From Sphingopyxis sp. FD7 (GTDB lineage Bacteria; Pseudomonadota; Alphaproteobacteria; Sphingomonadales; Sphingomonadaceae): a DNA stretch of 64,000 nt. This document shows positions 9,551 to 17,244 of this stretch, in pieces. A program made the translations under genes and the position numbers. The notes beneath the pieces are model-generated. The model ran no database searches. It had not been told where the DNA came from and saw nothing but the letters and a program-made list of their open reading frames with translations. The stretch is taken from NCBI RefSeq assembly GCF_003609835.1, contig NZ_AP017898.1, positions 3,631,615-3,695,614 of the forward strand, read 5' to 3'. Position 1 is the stretch's first letter; every line of letters begins with the position of its first letter.

Positions 9551-9636
9551 GGGAAAATCTCCATGACGGGCGGCCGGGAGCCTCTCTCTCGACCCTCATC
9601 CCGTCACGGCGAAGCCCGCCCCCCTCTCACTCTCAT
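9551..9636 (-). promoter_or_regulatory. Structured 5' leader of the DUF932 gene (copy 2)
   Basis: On the minus strand this copy repeats the block order of the 8215-8299 leader: AGAGTGAGAGGG, a GGCTTCGC block, the identical outer stem TGACGGG/CCCGTCA, an internal GAGAGAG, and ATGGAGA holding the ribosome binding site. The sequence between the stem arms differs, with only a short possible inner stem (GGG/CCC or GAG/CTC), while the outer stem is fully kept. Conservation of the stem while the coding regions are unrelated argues for function at RNA level rather than gene duplication. Confidence 0.6.
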
Positions 9637-10138
9637 CTTCTCCTGTTCTTCGCGAATGTGGCGCAAGCGACCAGCGAGATTACGCCAACAGGAAACCGCA
9701 CCCTGAAAGGAGGCGGCAATGGCACACTTGCTCGTGCAGGCGGAATGCCGGGACCTGTCGGCATTCCAGGCCTGCGCGTGAAGTCTTGACCGCCGGTTCA
9801 GAGTGCATGCGGGGCCATTCTCGTGAAATGCCGCGCCCTCAGGAGCGGGGCCGCAGGACCTGCGGGACAGAGCGCGTCAACAGCCCCGCTCCGCTTCCCG
9901 GGGCGTTGCGGGGTGTCCCCGCTTGAAGGGGTAGCCCAAGACAGCGCAGCGGCTCGGGCTCAGGGGAAGGCTTTCCCCCAAGGATTAAAGCAGATTAGGA
10001 CGCGCATGTGATCAGACATGGTTTGAGGTCAGCGTCGCCACTTGGACCGACAAGCAACCGTCGTCGCGCTGGACGGATTGACGGATATTGGCTGACCATT
10101 TGGTCGTTGTCGGATGCGGCTTCGCAAAGGTATGAAAC
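9637..10138. other. Non-coding stretch with dense hairpins (possible oriT or single-strand origin/promoter)
   Basis: No convincing gene lies here. Several strong inverted repeats are visible: GGAATGCCG/CGGCATTCC (9742-9750 and 9759-9767, 8-base loop), flanked by GCAGGC and GCCTGC which extend the stem; CCGCAGG-A-CCTGCGG (9851-9865) nested inside GGAGCGGGGC/GCCCCGCTCC (9842-9851 and 9883-9892); GCGGGG-TGT-CCCCGC (9908-9922); and a near-palindrome GGGGAAGGCTTTCCCC (9963-9978). A 20-codon frame from ATG 9720 with a good AGGAGG in front overlaps the first hairpin, but is too short to call. Such density near plasmid-type genes is compatible with an oriT or folded single-strand promoter. Positions 9980-10138 show nothing notable. 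Confidence 0.4.
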
Positions 10139-11053
10139 TCAGGTCAACAAGCCGCGCTGCCTGATTAGGCTCTCAATTTCCTTGTGTGCGGGGACGGAAA
10201 TTCGGGATACCGCTGCCATGCGGATGACGGCACCGGTCAAACTCACGTATTCCGATGGCCGTCTTGCTTCGAGATCACGATGCATTGAGGTCGTCGCGTC
10301 TGCAGGGAATTCAGCGACGAACGCAAGGGTGCGTTCAGCACAATTCTCCGAGACTCTGACACCTCGGGCGTAAGCGACAGCAATGACTTCCCGGACTGCA
10401 GCCTTAAATAGAGCCCAATTGGCCGGATCCCGCCGCAAGCCGCCAACATTCAATCCGGTTGCTGCGCCAATTCCGCCAAGCGAGCTCGCCAGGACCAGCT
10501 TCTCCCAAAGGTCAGCTTCAATATCGGATGATTCCGTCGCAGCGATCCCGGCAATTTCAAGAAGTCCCGAAACTTGTTGCACGGCTCCAGCGGCGGTGCC
10601 TGAGATTTGGCCAAAGACAAGGCTAGGAGGCACTCCCACGTGCCGTACGCGCAGCCCGTGTAATTCGAAGAAACCGTGCAGGCGTGCTGCCAGCACAGGG
10701 GAGCAAGGGAACTTCGCGGCGATCAGTTGCGGTGCTTCAACCCCATTCTGCAAGGTGACGATTGCTGTGCTGGGGCCAACATTTGTCGTGAGTGAACACA
10801 ATGAACCCTCGACATCAGGCGCCTTGGTGCACAAGAAAACAACGTCGGCAATGCCAGCGCCATCACCTGTGGTGGCAACCGGAACAGTTGCAGACATCAC
10901 TTGGCCAGCGAATTCTATATCAATCTTGTTGTTTGCAATTTCTCGAACTCTTTTCCCTCGCGCAAGAAGCAGAGTTTCAATTCCGCCGCTAGACAGTCGT
11001 CCCGCCAGGTAGCTACCGACTGCGCCGGCTCCTGCAACGATGATCCTCTGCAT
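10139..11053 (-). CDS. Ketopantoate reductase-family protein (PanE/ApbA-like), substrate uncertain
   Basis: A 304-residue protein with an N-terminal Rossmann motif (IVAGAGAVGSYLAGRL) and the LQNGVEAP block of the ketopantoate reductase family, which reduces 2-dehydropantoate with NADPH. The catalytic lysine block is WEKLVLASS, but the asparagines that normally follow the lysine at +4 and +8 are alanine and glycine, so the pantoate activity is doubtful and another 2-oxo acid substrate is possible. GAGGA lies 7 bases before ATG 11053, which I prefer over the frame extension to 11071. The gene is visibly richer in A and T than the chromosome to its right, suggesting a foreign origin. Confidence 0.75.
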   Translation of the reverse strand: MQRIIVAGAGAVGSYLAGRLSSGGIETLLLARGKRVREIANNKIDIEFAGQVMSATVPVATTGDGAGIADVVFLCTKAPDVEGSLCSLTTNVGPSTAIVTLQNGVEAPQLIAAKFPCSPVLAARLHGFFELHGLRVRHVGVPPSLVFGQISGTAAGAVQQVSGLLEIAGIAATESSDIEADLWEKLVLASSLGGIGAATGLNVGGLRRDPANWALFKAAVREVIAVAYARGVRVSENCAERTLAFVAEFPADATTSMHRDLEARRPSEYVSLTGAVIRMAAVSRISVPAHKEIESLIRQRGLLT

Positions 11054-11656
11054 CAATTCCTCACATCGCACTACAGATCGTCAGGTCTCTCGAGATGTCT
11101 CCAAAACTCCAAACCGTATCCGATGAAGCGGCCACCGGGAAATGACGGACCTCACCGCTTGTTTCGGTCTTGCTGTCGAGAAGCTGACGCGAGTGCGCCA
11201 TGCATTTGCACTTGCCACTTGGATTTTCGCTTGTGCTAGCTGATCTTCAGCCAGTCAATCTGGATTGGCTTCGGTGATTACCCGGTGATTGCTATCACGG
11301 TTTCAGGCATCGGCGAATCGTATAAAACCTCAATTATAACAAATGGATAATTGCAATGCGTCACGAAGTCTGGTATTTCCGTTATCGACGGATTTAGCGC
11401 GCAAACGCTCCACCTGAATCGTCATCCCGGCGCAGGCCGGGATCTCATCGTTGCGGCCTGATGCACCGGCGAGATTCCGGCCTTTGCCGGAATGACGATT
11501 GGAGACGATCGCGATCTGGTATTTCCGCTATCGGCGGCGCTGATCGCTCCGGCCGCGCACAGATAAATGGGGCGGCCTCTTGTCGAGTGCCGCCCCAGTT
11601 TGTGGACCCGTCGGGGGAGAGGGAGAGGACGGTCCGGAGATTGGTCTCGGCCTCGC
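11054..11656. other. A/T-richer non-coding boundary region
   Basis: No gene is supported. The stretch 11080-11400 is more A/T-rich than either flank and includes a run around 11320-11350 (TATAAAACC, AATTATAAC). Two imperfect copies of a 23-base direct repeat, beginning TCTGGTATTTCCG, lie at 11369 and 11515, and a paired palindrome (11420-11497) sits between them. The region separates plasmid-type genes from core genes, so it may hold the junction of the accessory block. No tRNA gene or integrase is visible. Confidence 0.5.
11420..11497. repeat. Intergenic paired palindrome, family A (copy 1)
   Basis: A 78-bp element beginning CGTCATCCCGGCG and ending CGGAATGACG. Each half is itself a short hairpin (CCCGGCG...GCCGGG type) and the halves are imperfect inverted copies of each other. 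Further copies lie at 13933, 22982 and 39349. The arms of this copy have diverged (left GCAGGCC, right GGCCTTTGCC). Confidence 0.8.
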
Positions 11657-11992
11657 TTAGCGCGCGGCCAGCTGGCTGTCGGTTTCGACTTCGGCGACGC
11701 CGGCGATCTTCAGCGCGGCGCGGAACTGCTTGGCGGCGGCGCGTTCGTTGCCCGCTTCACACAGCTTCTTGCCGGTCGAAACAAAGCGCTTTGCGCTCGA
11801 TTGCTTGGCGCCTTCGAGGCCGTTTGCCGCGACATGCGCCTGTTCGGCGAGGCCGGCGCAGCGATAATCGCCGCCCGACTGGGCATAGGCGGGGGTGGCC
11901 GACGCCATCAGGCCGGTAAAGGCGAGCGCCGACGCGGCGACAATGGCAAAGGCGGAGGGGAAATGACGGAAAGAGGAGAGCTGGTAGGACAT
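11657..11992 (-). CDS. Small exported protein, unknown function
   Basis: A 111-residue protein with an obvious signal peptide: basic FRH near the start, hydrophobic AFAIVAASALAFTGLMAS, and a likely cleavage after TPAYA. The mature part (about 72 residues) has two cysteines (DYRCAG and KLCEAG) that could form a disulfide, and is helix-rich with lysines and alanines. I do not recognise a named family. ATG 11992 has AAGGAA 8 to 9 bases upstream; a TTG at 12022 would add ten residues. It diverges from a LysR regulator with a LysR-type box in the shared intergenic region, so it is a plausible target of that regulator. Confidence 0.75.
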   Translation of the reverse strand: MSYQLSSFRHFPSAFAIVAASALAFTGLMASATPAYAQSGGDYRCAGLAEQAHVAANGLEGAKQSSAKRFVSTGKKLCEAGNERAAAKQFRAALKIAGVAEVETDSQLAAR

Positions 11993-12047
11993 GGGAGAGG
12001 TTCCTTTCGTTTCGTTGTGCAACCTTTATAGGCGCGCTTGCGCACTT

Positions 12048-12066
12048 AGATAATCCTCTATAATCT
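12048..12066. promoter_or_regulatory. LysR-type box between divergent genes
   Basis: AGAT and ATCT are separated by exactly 11 bases, matching the T-N11-A pattern with dyad symmetry bound by LysR-family regulators. The site overlaps a TATAAT (12059-12064) and lies just before the LysR gene (12076) and 56 bases upstream of the small exported protein gene. Binding by the adjacent regulator is inferred. Confidence 0.55.
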
Positions 12067-12075
12067 GCAAGTGCC

Positions 12076-13002
12076 TTGAAGCAGGATTTAACAATCCCCC
12101 ATGGGGCGCTCGACGGGATCGAAGCTTTCCTGCGCGTCGCGGAAAGGCGGAGCTTTTCCGCCGCGGCCGCCGATCTCGGCGTCTCGCCCTCCGCGATCAG
12201 CCAGACGATCAAGGCGCTCGAGGCGCGCGTCGGCGCGCCGCTGTTCATGCGCACGACGCGCAGCGTGGGGCTCACCCAGGCGGGCGAAATGTTCTTCGAG
12301 CGCGCGGCGCCCGCCTATTCGGGGCTTGCCGATGCCTATGAGGCGGCGCGCAACCTCGGCAACCGGCCCGCGGGGCGATTGCGCATCAACCTGATGCGCG
12401 GGGCGGTGCAGCCCCTGTTCGAGCCGATCATCGCGGGCTTTTGCGAAACCTATCCCGAAATCGAGCTCGAAATCTATGCCGACGACGCGCTGTCGGACCT
12501 GAGTGCGGGCGGGTTCGACGCCGGGGTGCGGATGGGTGAGTCGCTCGACGCCGATGTTATCGCGGTGCGGCTGACCGGCCCCTTTCGCTTCGTCGTCGCG
12601 GGCGCGCCATCCTATTTTGCGCGCCATGGCCGTCCCGAAACGCCGGAGGCGCTGCGCGAGCATCGCTGCGTCCGTTTCCGTCTCGCGACCGGCGCGCTGC
12701 TGCCATGGACCTTTGAAAAGGGGAATCGCGAGTTCGACATCCCGGTCACCGGCCCGGTGATCGTCAACGACTGGAGCGCGGCGCTCGTCGCGCTGCGCAC
12801 CGGCGTCGCGCTCGGCATGATGGCCGAACCGATGGCGACCGCGATGGTCGATGCGGGCGAGATCGAACTGGTGCTCACCGACCATGCCGCCTCGACCTCG
12901 GGCCTCTTCCTCTATTATCCCGGCCGCAAGCAGGTGATGCCCAAGCTGCGCGCCTTCATCGACTATGTGCGCGACAACCTCCCCGACGACATAACCCGCT
13001 GA
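12076..13002 (+). CDS. LysR-family transcriptional regulator
   Basis: A 308-residue protein with the N-terminal winged helix-turn-helix of LysR regulators (FLRVAERRSFSAAAADL and SPSAISQTIKALEARVG, about residues 18-55) and a C-terminal ligand-binding domain starting near residue 95. Length is typical. The start is a TTG; no in-frame ATG is found near it, because the ATG at 12101 is in another frame. The closest paralogue type is the CrgA/DsdC-like group with GxLRI(N) after the linker helix. It probably autoregulates and controls the divergent exported-protein gene through the box at 12048; control of the TauE permease downstream (122-base gap) is also possible. Confidence 0.85.
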   Translation: MKQDLTIPHGALDGIEAFLRVAERRSFSAAAADLGVSPSAISQTIKALEARVGAPLFMRTTRSVGLTQAGEMFFERAAPAYSGLADAYEAARNLGNRPAGRLRINLMRGAVQPLFEPIIAGFCETYPEIELEIYADDALSDLSAGGFDAGVRMGESLDADVIAVRLTGPFRFVVAGAPSYFARHGRPETPEALREHRCVRFRLATGALLPWTFEKGNREFDIPVTGPVIVNDWSAALVALRTGVALGMMAEPMATAMVDAGEIELVLTDHAASTSGLFLYYPGRKQVMPKLRAFIDYVRDNLPDDITR

Positions 13003-13123
13003 CCTTTCGCGGACGGCGGCCTTCGGCATAAATAAATCCCTTCACCGCCAGCAGAAAAATTGGGCTGGCGCGGCGCACTGAATCGCGGCAGCAGCATCTC
13101 AACCGAATGAGTTGGGAAGCTCC

Positions 13124-13891
13124 ATGATCGATCTTGCTGCCATCGACCTCGCCGCGCTGCTTCCCTTCATCCTGATCGGCTTTGCCGCGCAGCTCGTCGA
13201 TGGCGCGCTCGGCATGGCGTTCGGCGTCATCTGCAACACCTTGCTGGTCGCGGTGCTCGGCGTGCCGCCCGCGACCGCCTCGGCACGCATCCATGTCGTC
13301 GAGATTTTCACCACCGGCGCGTCGGGGCTCAGCCATATGGTTCACCGCAACATCGACTGGCCGCTCTTTCTCCGCCTGCTGATCCCCGGCGTGATCGGCG
13401 GAGTCGCCGGCGCCTATCTGCTTACATCGCTCGACGCCGACGTCGTAAAGCCGTTCGTGCTCGGCTATCTCGTGCTCATCGGCCTCTGGCTGCTGATCCG
13501 CGGCCTCCTCTATCCGCCGAAAATCGCGAAGCCGAAAGTCGTCGCGCCGCTCGCGATCGTCGGCGGCTTCCTCGACGCCGCGGGAGGCGGGGGCTGGGGG
13601 CCGGTGGTGACGTCGAACCTGCTCGTTCAGGGCGGCGAGCCGCGCAAGATCGTCGGCACGGTGAACAGCGTCGAGTTTTTCCTGGCGCTCGCGGTGTCGG
13701 CGGCCTTCGTCTGGCAGATCGGGCTCGATGATATTCTGGGTCCGACGCTGGGCCTTATCGTCGGCGGCGTCGTCGCGGCGCCGGTTGGCGCGATGATGGC
13801 CAAGCGTTTTTCGCCCAAAGTCATGCTGATGCTGGTCGGCGTCGTGCTGACCGCGACGAGCGCGTTCGGGCTGTACCGGGCGCTGGTCTGA
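13124..13891 (+). CDS. Sulfite exporter TauE/SafE-family membrane permease
   Basis: A 255-residue integral membrane protein with about eight hydrophobic segments arranged as two repeats, each containing the family hallmarks (FAAQLVDGALGMAFGV near residue 25, and GGFLDAAGGGGWGPVVTSNLL near 150). TauE/SafE proteins export or import small organosulfur and sulfonate anions. ATG 13124 follows GGGAAG; a TTG at 13112 would add four residues. The substrate cannot be read from sequence. Nothing nearby is a sulfur-assimilation gene, so the assignment rests on the family alone. Confidence 0.88.
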   Translation: MIDLAAIDLAALLPFILIGFAAQLVDGALGMAFGVICNTLLVAVLGVPPATASARIHVVEIFTTGASGLSHMVHRNIDWPLFLRLLIPGVIGGVAGAYLLTSLDADVVKPFVLGYLVLIGLWLLIRGLLYPPKIAKPKVVAPLAIVGGFLDAAGGGGWGPVVTSNLLVQGGEPRKIVGTVNSVEFFLALAVSAAFVWQIGLDDILGPTLGLIVGGVVAAPVGAMMAKRFSPKVMLMLVGVVLTATSAFGLYRALV

Positions 13892-13932
13892 TCGAACGGC
13901 GGGTTGCGACCGGTGGTTGCCCTCAACTTTAT

Positions 13933-14010
13933 CGTCATCCCGGCGCAGGCCGGGATCTCACCCTATCGGTTTACCGCACCGGCGAGATCCCGGCCTGCGC
14001 CGGGATGACG
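13933..14010. repeat. Intergenic paired palindrome, family A (copy 2)
   Basis: A 78-bp element whose two 27-base arms (beginning CGTCATCCCGGCGCAGGCC on the left) are exact reverse complements around a 24-base centre (ACCCTATCGGTTTACCG at its left). The copy at 39349 has the same centre, but both arms carry a matching change (GCGCAGG to GCGAAGG, with the complement on the other side). It lies between two gene ends (13891 and 14052) where transcripts converge. Confidence 0.85.
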
Positions 14011-14051
14011 GATAAGGAAAAGGCAGGAATCCACCCCAAAACCGCCGCTTG

Positions 14052-14603
14052 TCAATTCGCCGGTTTGGTCTCGTCGATCTTGTCGACCCATTCGGGATAG
14101 AAGCTCGGCTCGCGCGCCGACCAGCCCGGCGCCGTCGCGGCGGCTTCGCTGATCGACTGGAGCAGCGTCTTGCGCTTGTCGGGGTGCAGGTGCGGCAGCG
14201 ACGCCGCGGCGCAAAAGGCGCCGGGCAGCCACGGCCGCGCGTGCGCGCCGAGCAGGCGTTCATAGAGAAAACGATAGGCGGAAAAGCCCGGCAGCCGGTC
14301 CTGGCCGAGATCGAACGCCGACACCGCGACGAGCGGCGCCATAAAGCCTTCGAGGGCGTCGAGCCCGCTGTCGTCGGGAATATGCGTGCGAATCTCGTCG
14401 AGCCGCTGATACACTTTGGCCTGGACGCGGATCGCGGTTTCCTCGACCAGGTCGCGCGACCAGCGGGCGATCGCGTCCTCGCGGTCGAGCCCGATGTCGA
14501 GCGACCGGCGAATATAGCGCTGGGTTCCCGCGGGAAAGCCCGCAAACTCCTTGATTTCCGAAAGGGACAGGTCGCCTGCGGCCGGTCCGGATCGCGTCGC
14601 CAT
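14052..14603 (-). CDS. Conserved hypothetical cytosolic protein
   Basis: A 183-residue soluble protein starting MATRSGPAAGDLSLSEIKEFAGF. I do not recognise the family; it is helix-rich, has no signal peptide or membrane segment, and contains a histidine-bearing segment (CAAASLPHLHPDKRK) in its second half. The start at 14603 is chosen because GGGAG lies 7 bases before it; ATG 14609 would be only one base from that site, and the frame remains open to 14696. It faces the TauE gene and diverges from the ketosynthase gene. Confidence 0.65.
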   Translation of the reverse strand: MATRSGPAAGDLSLSEIKEFAGFPAGTQRYIRRSLDIGLDREDAIARWSRDLVEETAIRVQAKVYQRLDEIRTHIPDDSGLDALEGFMAPLVAVSAFDLGQDRLPGFSAYRFLYERLLGAHARPWLPGAFCAAASLPHLHPDKRKTLLQSISEAAATAPGWSAREPSFYPEWVDKIDETKPAN

Positions 14604-14791
14604 GGTCATGCTCCCGCTCGGCGCCCGGGGAGCCATCCCCCCGGAGGCCTGCATCCAACAGTCTGCCACCAAAATCGTTAGCGGCAGGTTAACCATCGTG
14701 TCGGCGCGCGTTCAGCCGGTGCTGAGGCGTTGCGCGGCGCCGCAACCGGGCCTAATCCTCGTGCCCGAAACCATAAGACACGAGAGCCGCC

Positions 14792-15928
14792 ATGTCGCAC
14801 GCACCGCAGCCGGTCCTTTCCGCCACCGGCCTTTTCACCCCCGCTGAACGCATCTCCAACGAAGACCTTGTCGCCAGTTTTAACAATTATGTTGCACTGC
14901 ACAACAGGAAAAATGCTGCGGCGATTGCGGCGGGCGAAATGGCCGCGCTGACCGAATCGAGCGTCGAGTTCATCGAAAAGGCGAGCGGTATCGGGTCGCG
15001 CTACGTCGTTGACAAGGCGGGCATCCTCGACCCCGACCATATGGCGCCGCGTCTGCCCGAACGCAGCAATGAAGAGCTGTCGATCATGGCCGAAATCGGC
15101 GTCGCGGCGGCGAAGGACGCGCTCGCACGGGCGCGCCGCGATGCAGGCGACGTCGATGCCGTGCTCTGCGCGGCGTCGAACATGCAACGCGCCTATCCCG
15201 CGATGGCGATCGAGATCCAGGACGCGCTCGGCATTGACGGTTTCGGATTCGACATGAATGTCGCCTGCTCGTCGGCGACATTCGGCATCCAGACCGCCGC
15301 CGACTATATCCGCGCGGGTCACGCCGGAAGCGTGCTCGTCGTGAACCCCGAAATCTGTTCGGGGCATCTGAACTGGCGCGACCGTGACAGCCATTTCATC
15401 TTCGGCGACGTCGCGACCGCGATCCTCGTCGAGGACAAGGCGGTCGCGCCCGACGGCCATTGGGACATCCTCGGCACAAAGTTGAAGACGGTCTTTTCCA
15501 ACAATATCCGCAACAATTTCGGCTTCCTCAACCGCACGCATGGGGGGATCGACCAGTCGGGGCCGAAAACCGACAAGCTCTTCGTCCAGGAAGGGCGCAA
15601 GGTGTTCAAGGAGGTCGTGCCGATGGTCGCCAATATGATCGTTGAAGAGATGGCGAAGCTGGGGCTGGAAGGCAGCGACATGCGCCGCCTTTGGCTGCAT
15701 CAGGCGAACACCAACATGAACCGGCTGATCGCACAGCGCGTGCTGGGCCACGAAGCGAGCGACGATGAGAGCCCGACGGTGCTCGACACCTATGGCAATA
15801 CGTCGAGCGCGGGGTCGATCATCGCCTTCCACCTGAACCATGACGATATGGTCGCGGGCGACACCGGGCTGATCTGTTCGTTCGGGGCGGGATATAGCGC
15901 GGGGACGGTATTCGTTCGGAAGACGTGA
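14792..15928 (+). CDS. Beta-ketoacyl-ACP synthase III-like ketosynthase
   Basis: A 378-residue thiolase-fold enzyme of the FabH group. The catalytic triad is visible: Cys in NVACSSATF (about residue 158), His in WLHQANTNM (about 306), and Asn in TYGNTSSAG (about 334). FabH enzymes condense acetyl- or acyl-CoA with malonyl-ACP; this one is about 55 residues longer than a standard FabH, with an inserted segment around residues 20-60 and 220-250, like the longer family members often kept beside a normal FabH. It stands alone, without plsX or acpP, so it is not the primary fabH operon; a role in starting specific fatty or modified acyl chains is inferred. GAGAGCCGCC precedes the ATG weakly. Confidence 0.85.
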   Translation: MSHAPQPVLSATGLFTPAERISNEDLVASFNNYVALHNRKNAAAIAAGEMAALTESSVEFIEKASGIGSRYVVDKAGILDPDHMAPRLPERSNEELSIMAEIGVAAAKDALARARRDAGDVDAVLCAASNMQRAYPAMAIEIQDALGIDGFGFDMNVACSSATFGIQTAADYIRAGHAGSVLVVNPEICSGHLNWRDRDSHFIFGDVATAILVEDKAVAPDGHWDILGTKLKTVFSNNIRNNFGFLNRTHGGIDQSGPKTDKLFVQEGRKVFKEVVPMVANMIVEEMAKLGLEGSDMRRLWLHQANTNMNRLIAQRVLGHEASDDESPTVLDTYGNTSSAGSIIAFHLNHDDMVAGDTGLICSFGAGYSAGTVFVRKT

Positions 15929-15946
15929 GTCCGCCGTCTTTTGCGC

Positions 15947-16049
15947 CGTCACCCTGAACTTGTTTCAGGGTCCATGGCCCGACCTTGCCCCAAACGCAGC
16001 GCCGAACGAGAGCCCGGGCCGTGGATGCTGAAACAAGTTCAGCATGACG
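15947..16049. repeat. Intergenic palindromic repeat, family B
   Basis: Begins CGTCACCCTGAACTTG and ends with its near reverse complement (AAACAAGTTCAGCATGACG), with a central GGTCCATGG...CCGTGGATG pairing. It lies between two convergent gene ends. It is of the same general type as the other palindromic intergenic elements but of different sequence. Confidence 0.75.
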
Positions 16050-16068
16050 AAAATAAAATGCGGTGGTT

Positions 16069-17151
16069 CTACGGCACAAAGGTCGTGAACAGATAGATGG
16101 CGAACAGCATCAGGTGGATCACCCCCTGCAACACCGTGGTTCGCCCGTTCGCCAATGTCTGTGACGCGACGATCAGCGAGAGGAACAACAGCACCGTCGA
16201 CTTCGCGTCGAGGCCGAGGCCGATCGGCAGGTCGATCGCGATCGACAGGATCGCCACCGCGGGGATGGTCAGTCCGATCGTCGCGAGCGCCGAACCGAGC
16301 GCGAGGTTGAGGCTCGTCTGGAGCCGGTCGGCCTTCGCCGCGCGCACCGCCGCCAGCCCTTCGGGCGCGAGGATCAGCGCCGCGATCAGCACGCCGAGCA
16401 CGGCGGGCGGCGCGCCCCAGTCGGCGAGCAGGGCGCCGATGACCGGCGACAACGCCTTGGCGAGCAGCACGACCGCGAACAGGCTGGCGAGCAGCAGGGC
16501 GCCCGATGCGGCGGTGCGCCGGGCGTTCGGCGGCGCGGCGTGCGCATCGGCCTCGTCCTGCGCTTCGCCGTCGGGGAGAAAATAGTCGCGGTGGCGCACC
16601 GTCTGGATGAGCGCGAAGGTGCCATAAAGCACCAGCGACACCGCCGCGACGAAACCGAGCTGCGTCGCCGAATAAAAGGGTCCGGGCACGCTCGACGTGA
16701 AATTGGGCAGCACCAGCGTGACGATGGTGAGCACGGTCAGCGTCGCGAGCGCGGCGCCGATGCCGGTGCGCTGGAACCGCTGTTCATGGTGGCGGATCGC
16801 ACCGCTCAAAAGGCACAGCCCCATCAGCAGGTTCAATATCACCATCACCGCCGCGAACACCGTGTCGCGCGCGAGCGTCTGCGCCTTGTCGGGCTCGGCC
16901 TGCATCAGCGTCAGGATCAGCCCGACCTCGATCACCGTCACCGCCAGCGCCAGGATCAGCGTGCCGAACGGCTCGCCGACGCGGTGCGCGATCACCTCGG
17001 CATGATGCACCGCCGCGACGACCGCGCCCGCGAGGATGACGGCGACGAACCATGGGCTGAGCGGCATCGCCAGGCTCGCCAGCGCCGCGACGAAGCCGAT
17101 GATCGGCAACAGATCGTTGGTGCGGTCGGCGAGGCGGAGCTTGGCGGTCAT
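16069..17151 (-). CDS. Calcium/proton antiporter-like membrane protein (ChaA family)
   Basis: A 360-residue protein with about ten hydrophobic segments and the two acidic hallmarks of the cation/Ca antiporter family: AVHHAEVIAHRVGEPFGTLILALAVTVIE and APEGLAAVRAAKADRLQ, each placing a glutamate in a transmembrane helix. The family exchanges Ca2+ (and Na+ or K+ in ChaA) for protons across the inner membrane. A histidine- and acid-rich cytosolic loop (DGEAQDEADAHAAPP) separates the two halves. I start at ATG 17151 by homology; no strong ribosome binding site precedes it, and the frame is open to 17214. It follows hisF on the same strand with a 93-base gap that contains half of a palindromic repeat. 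Confidence 0.8.
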   Translation of the reverse strand: MTAKLRLADRTNDLLPIIGFVAALASLAMPLSPWFVAVILAGAVVAAVHHAEVIAHRVGEPFGTLILALAVTVIEVGLILTLMQAEPDKAQTLARDTVFAAVMVILNLLMGLCLLSGAIRHHEQRFQRTGIGAALATLTVLTIVTLVLPNFTSSVPGPFYSATQLGFVAAVSLVLYGTFALIQTVRHRDYFLPDGEAQDEADAHAAPPNARRTAASGALLLASLFAVVLLAKALSPVIGALLADWGAPPAVLGVLIAALILAPEGLAAVRAAKADRLQTSLNLALGSALATIGLTIPAVAILSIAIDLPIGLGLDAKSTVLLFLSLIVASQTLANGRTTVLQGVIHLMLFAIYLFTTFVP

Positions 17152-17215
17152 CGGGCTGTTATTGCAGCGGCCTTCAGTTGTGGCCACCCCCAACCTCGTT
17201 ACCCCAACCCCCATC

Positions 17216-17243
17216 GGTCATCCCGGCGAAGGCCGTGATGACG
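17216..17243. repeat. Solo half of palindromic family A
   Basis: A single hairpin unit, GGTCATCCCGGCGAAGG followed by CCGTGATGACG, matching one arm of the family A elements. It ends one base before the stop codon of hisF and lacks the second arm, so it may be a remnant. Confidence 0.7.
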
Positions 17244-17244
17244 A

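Noticed and set aside
9720..9782. A 20-codon frame with AGGAGG in front (MAHLLVQ...)
   Set aside because: Too short to support, and it overlaps a perfect hairpin that explains the sequence better. Could be revisited if ribosome profiling exists.
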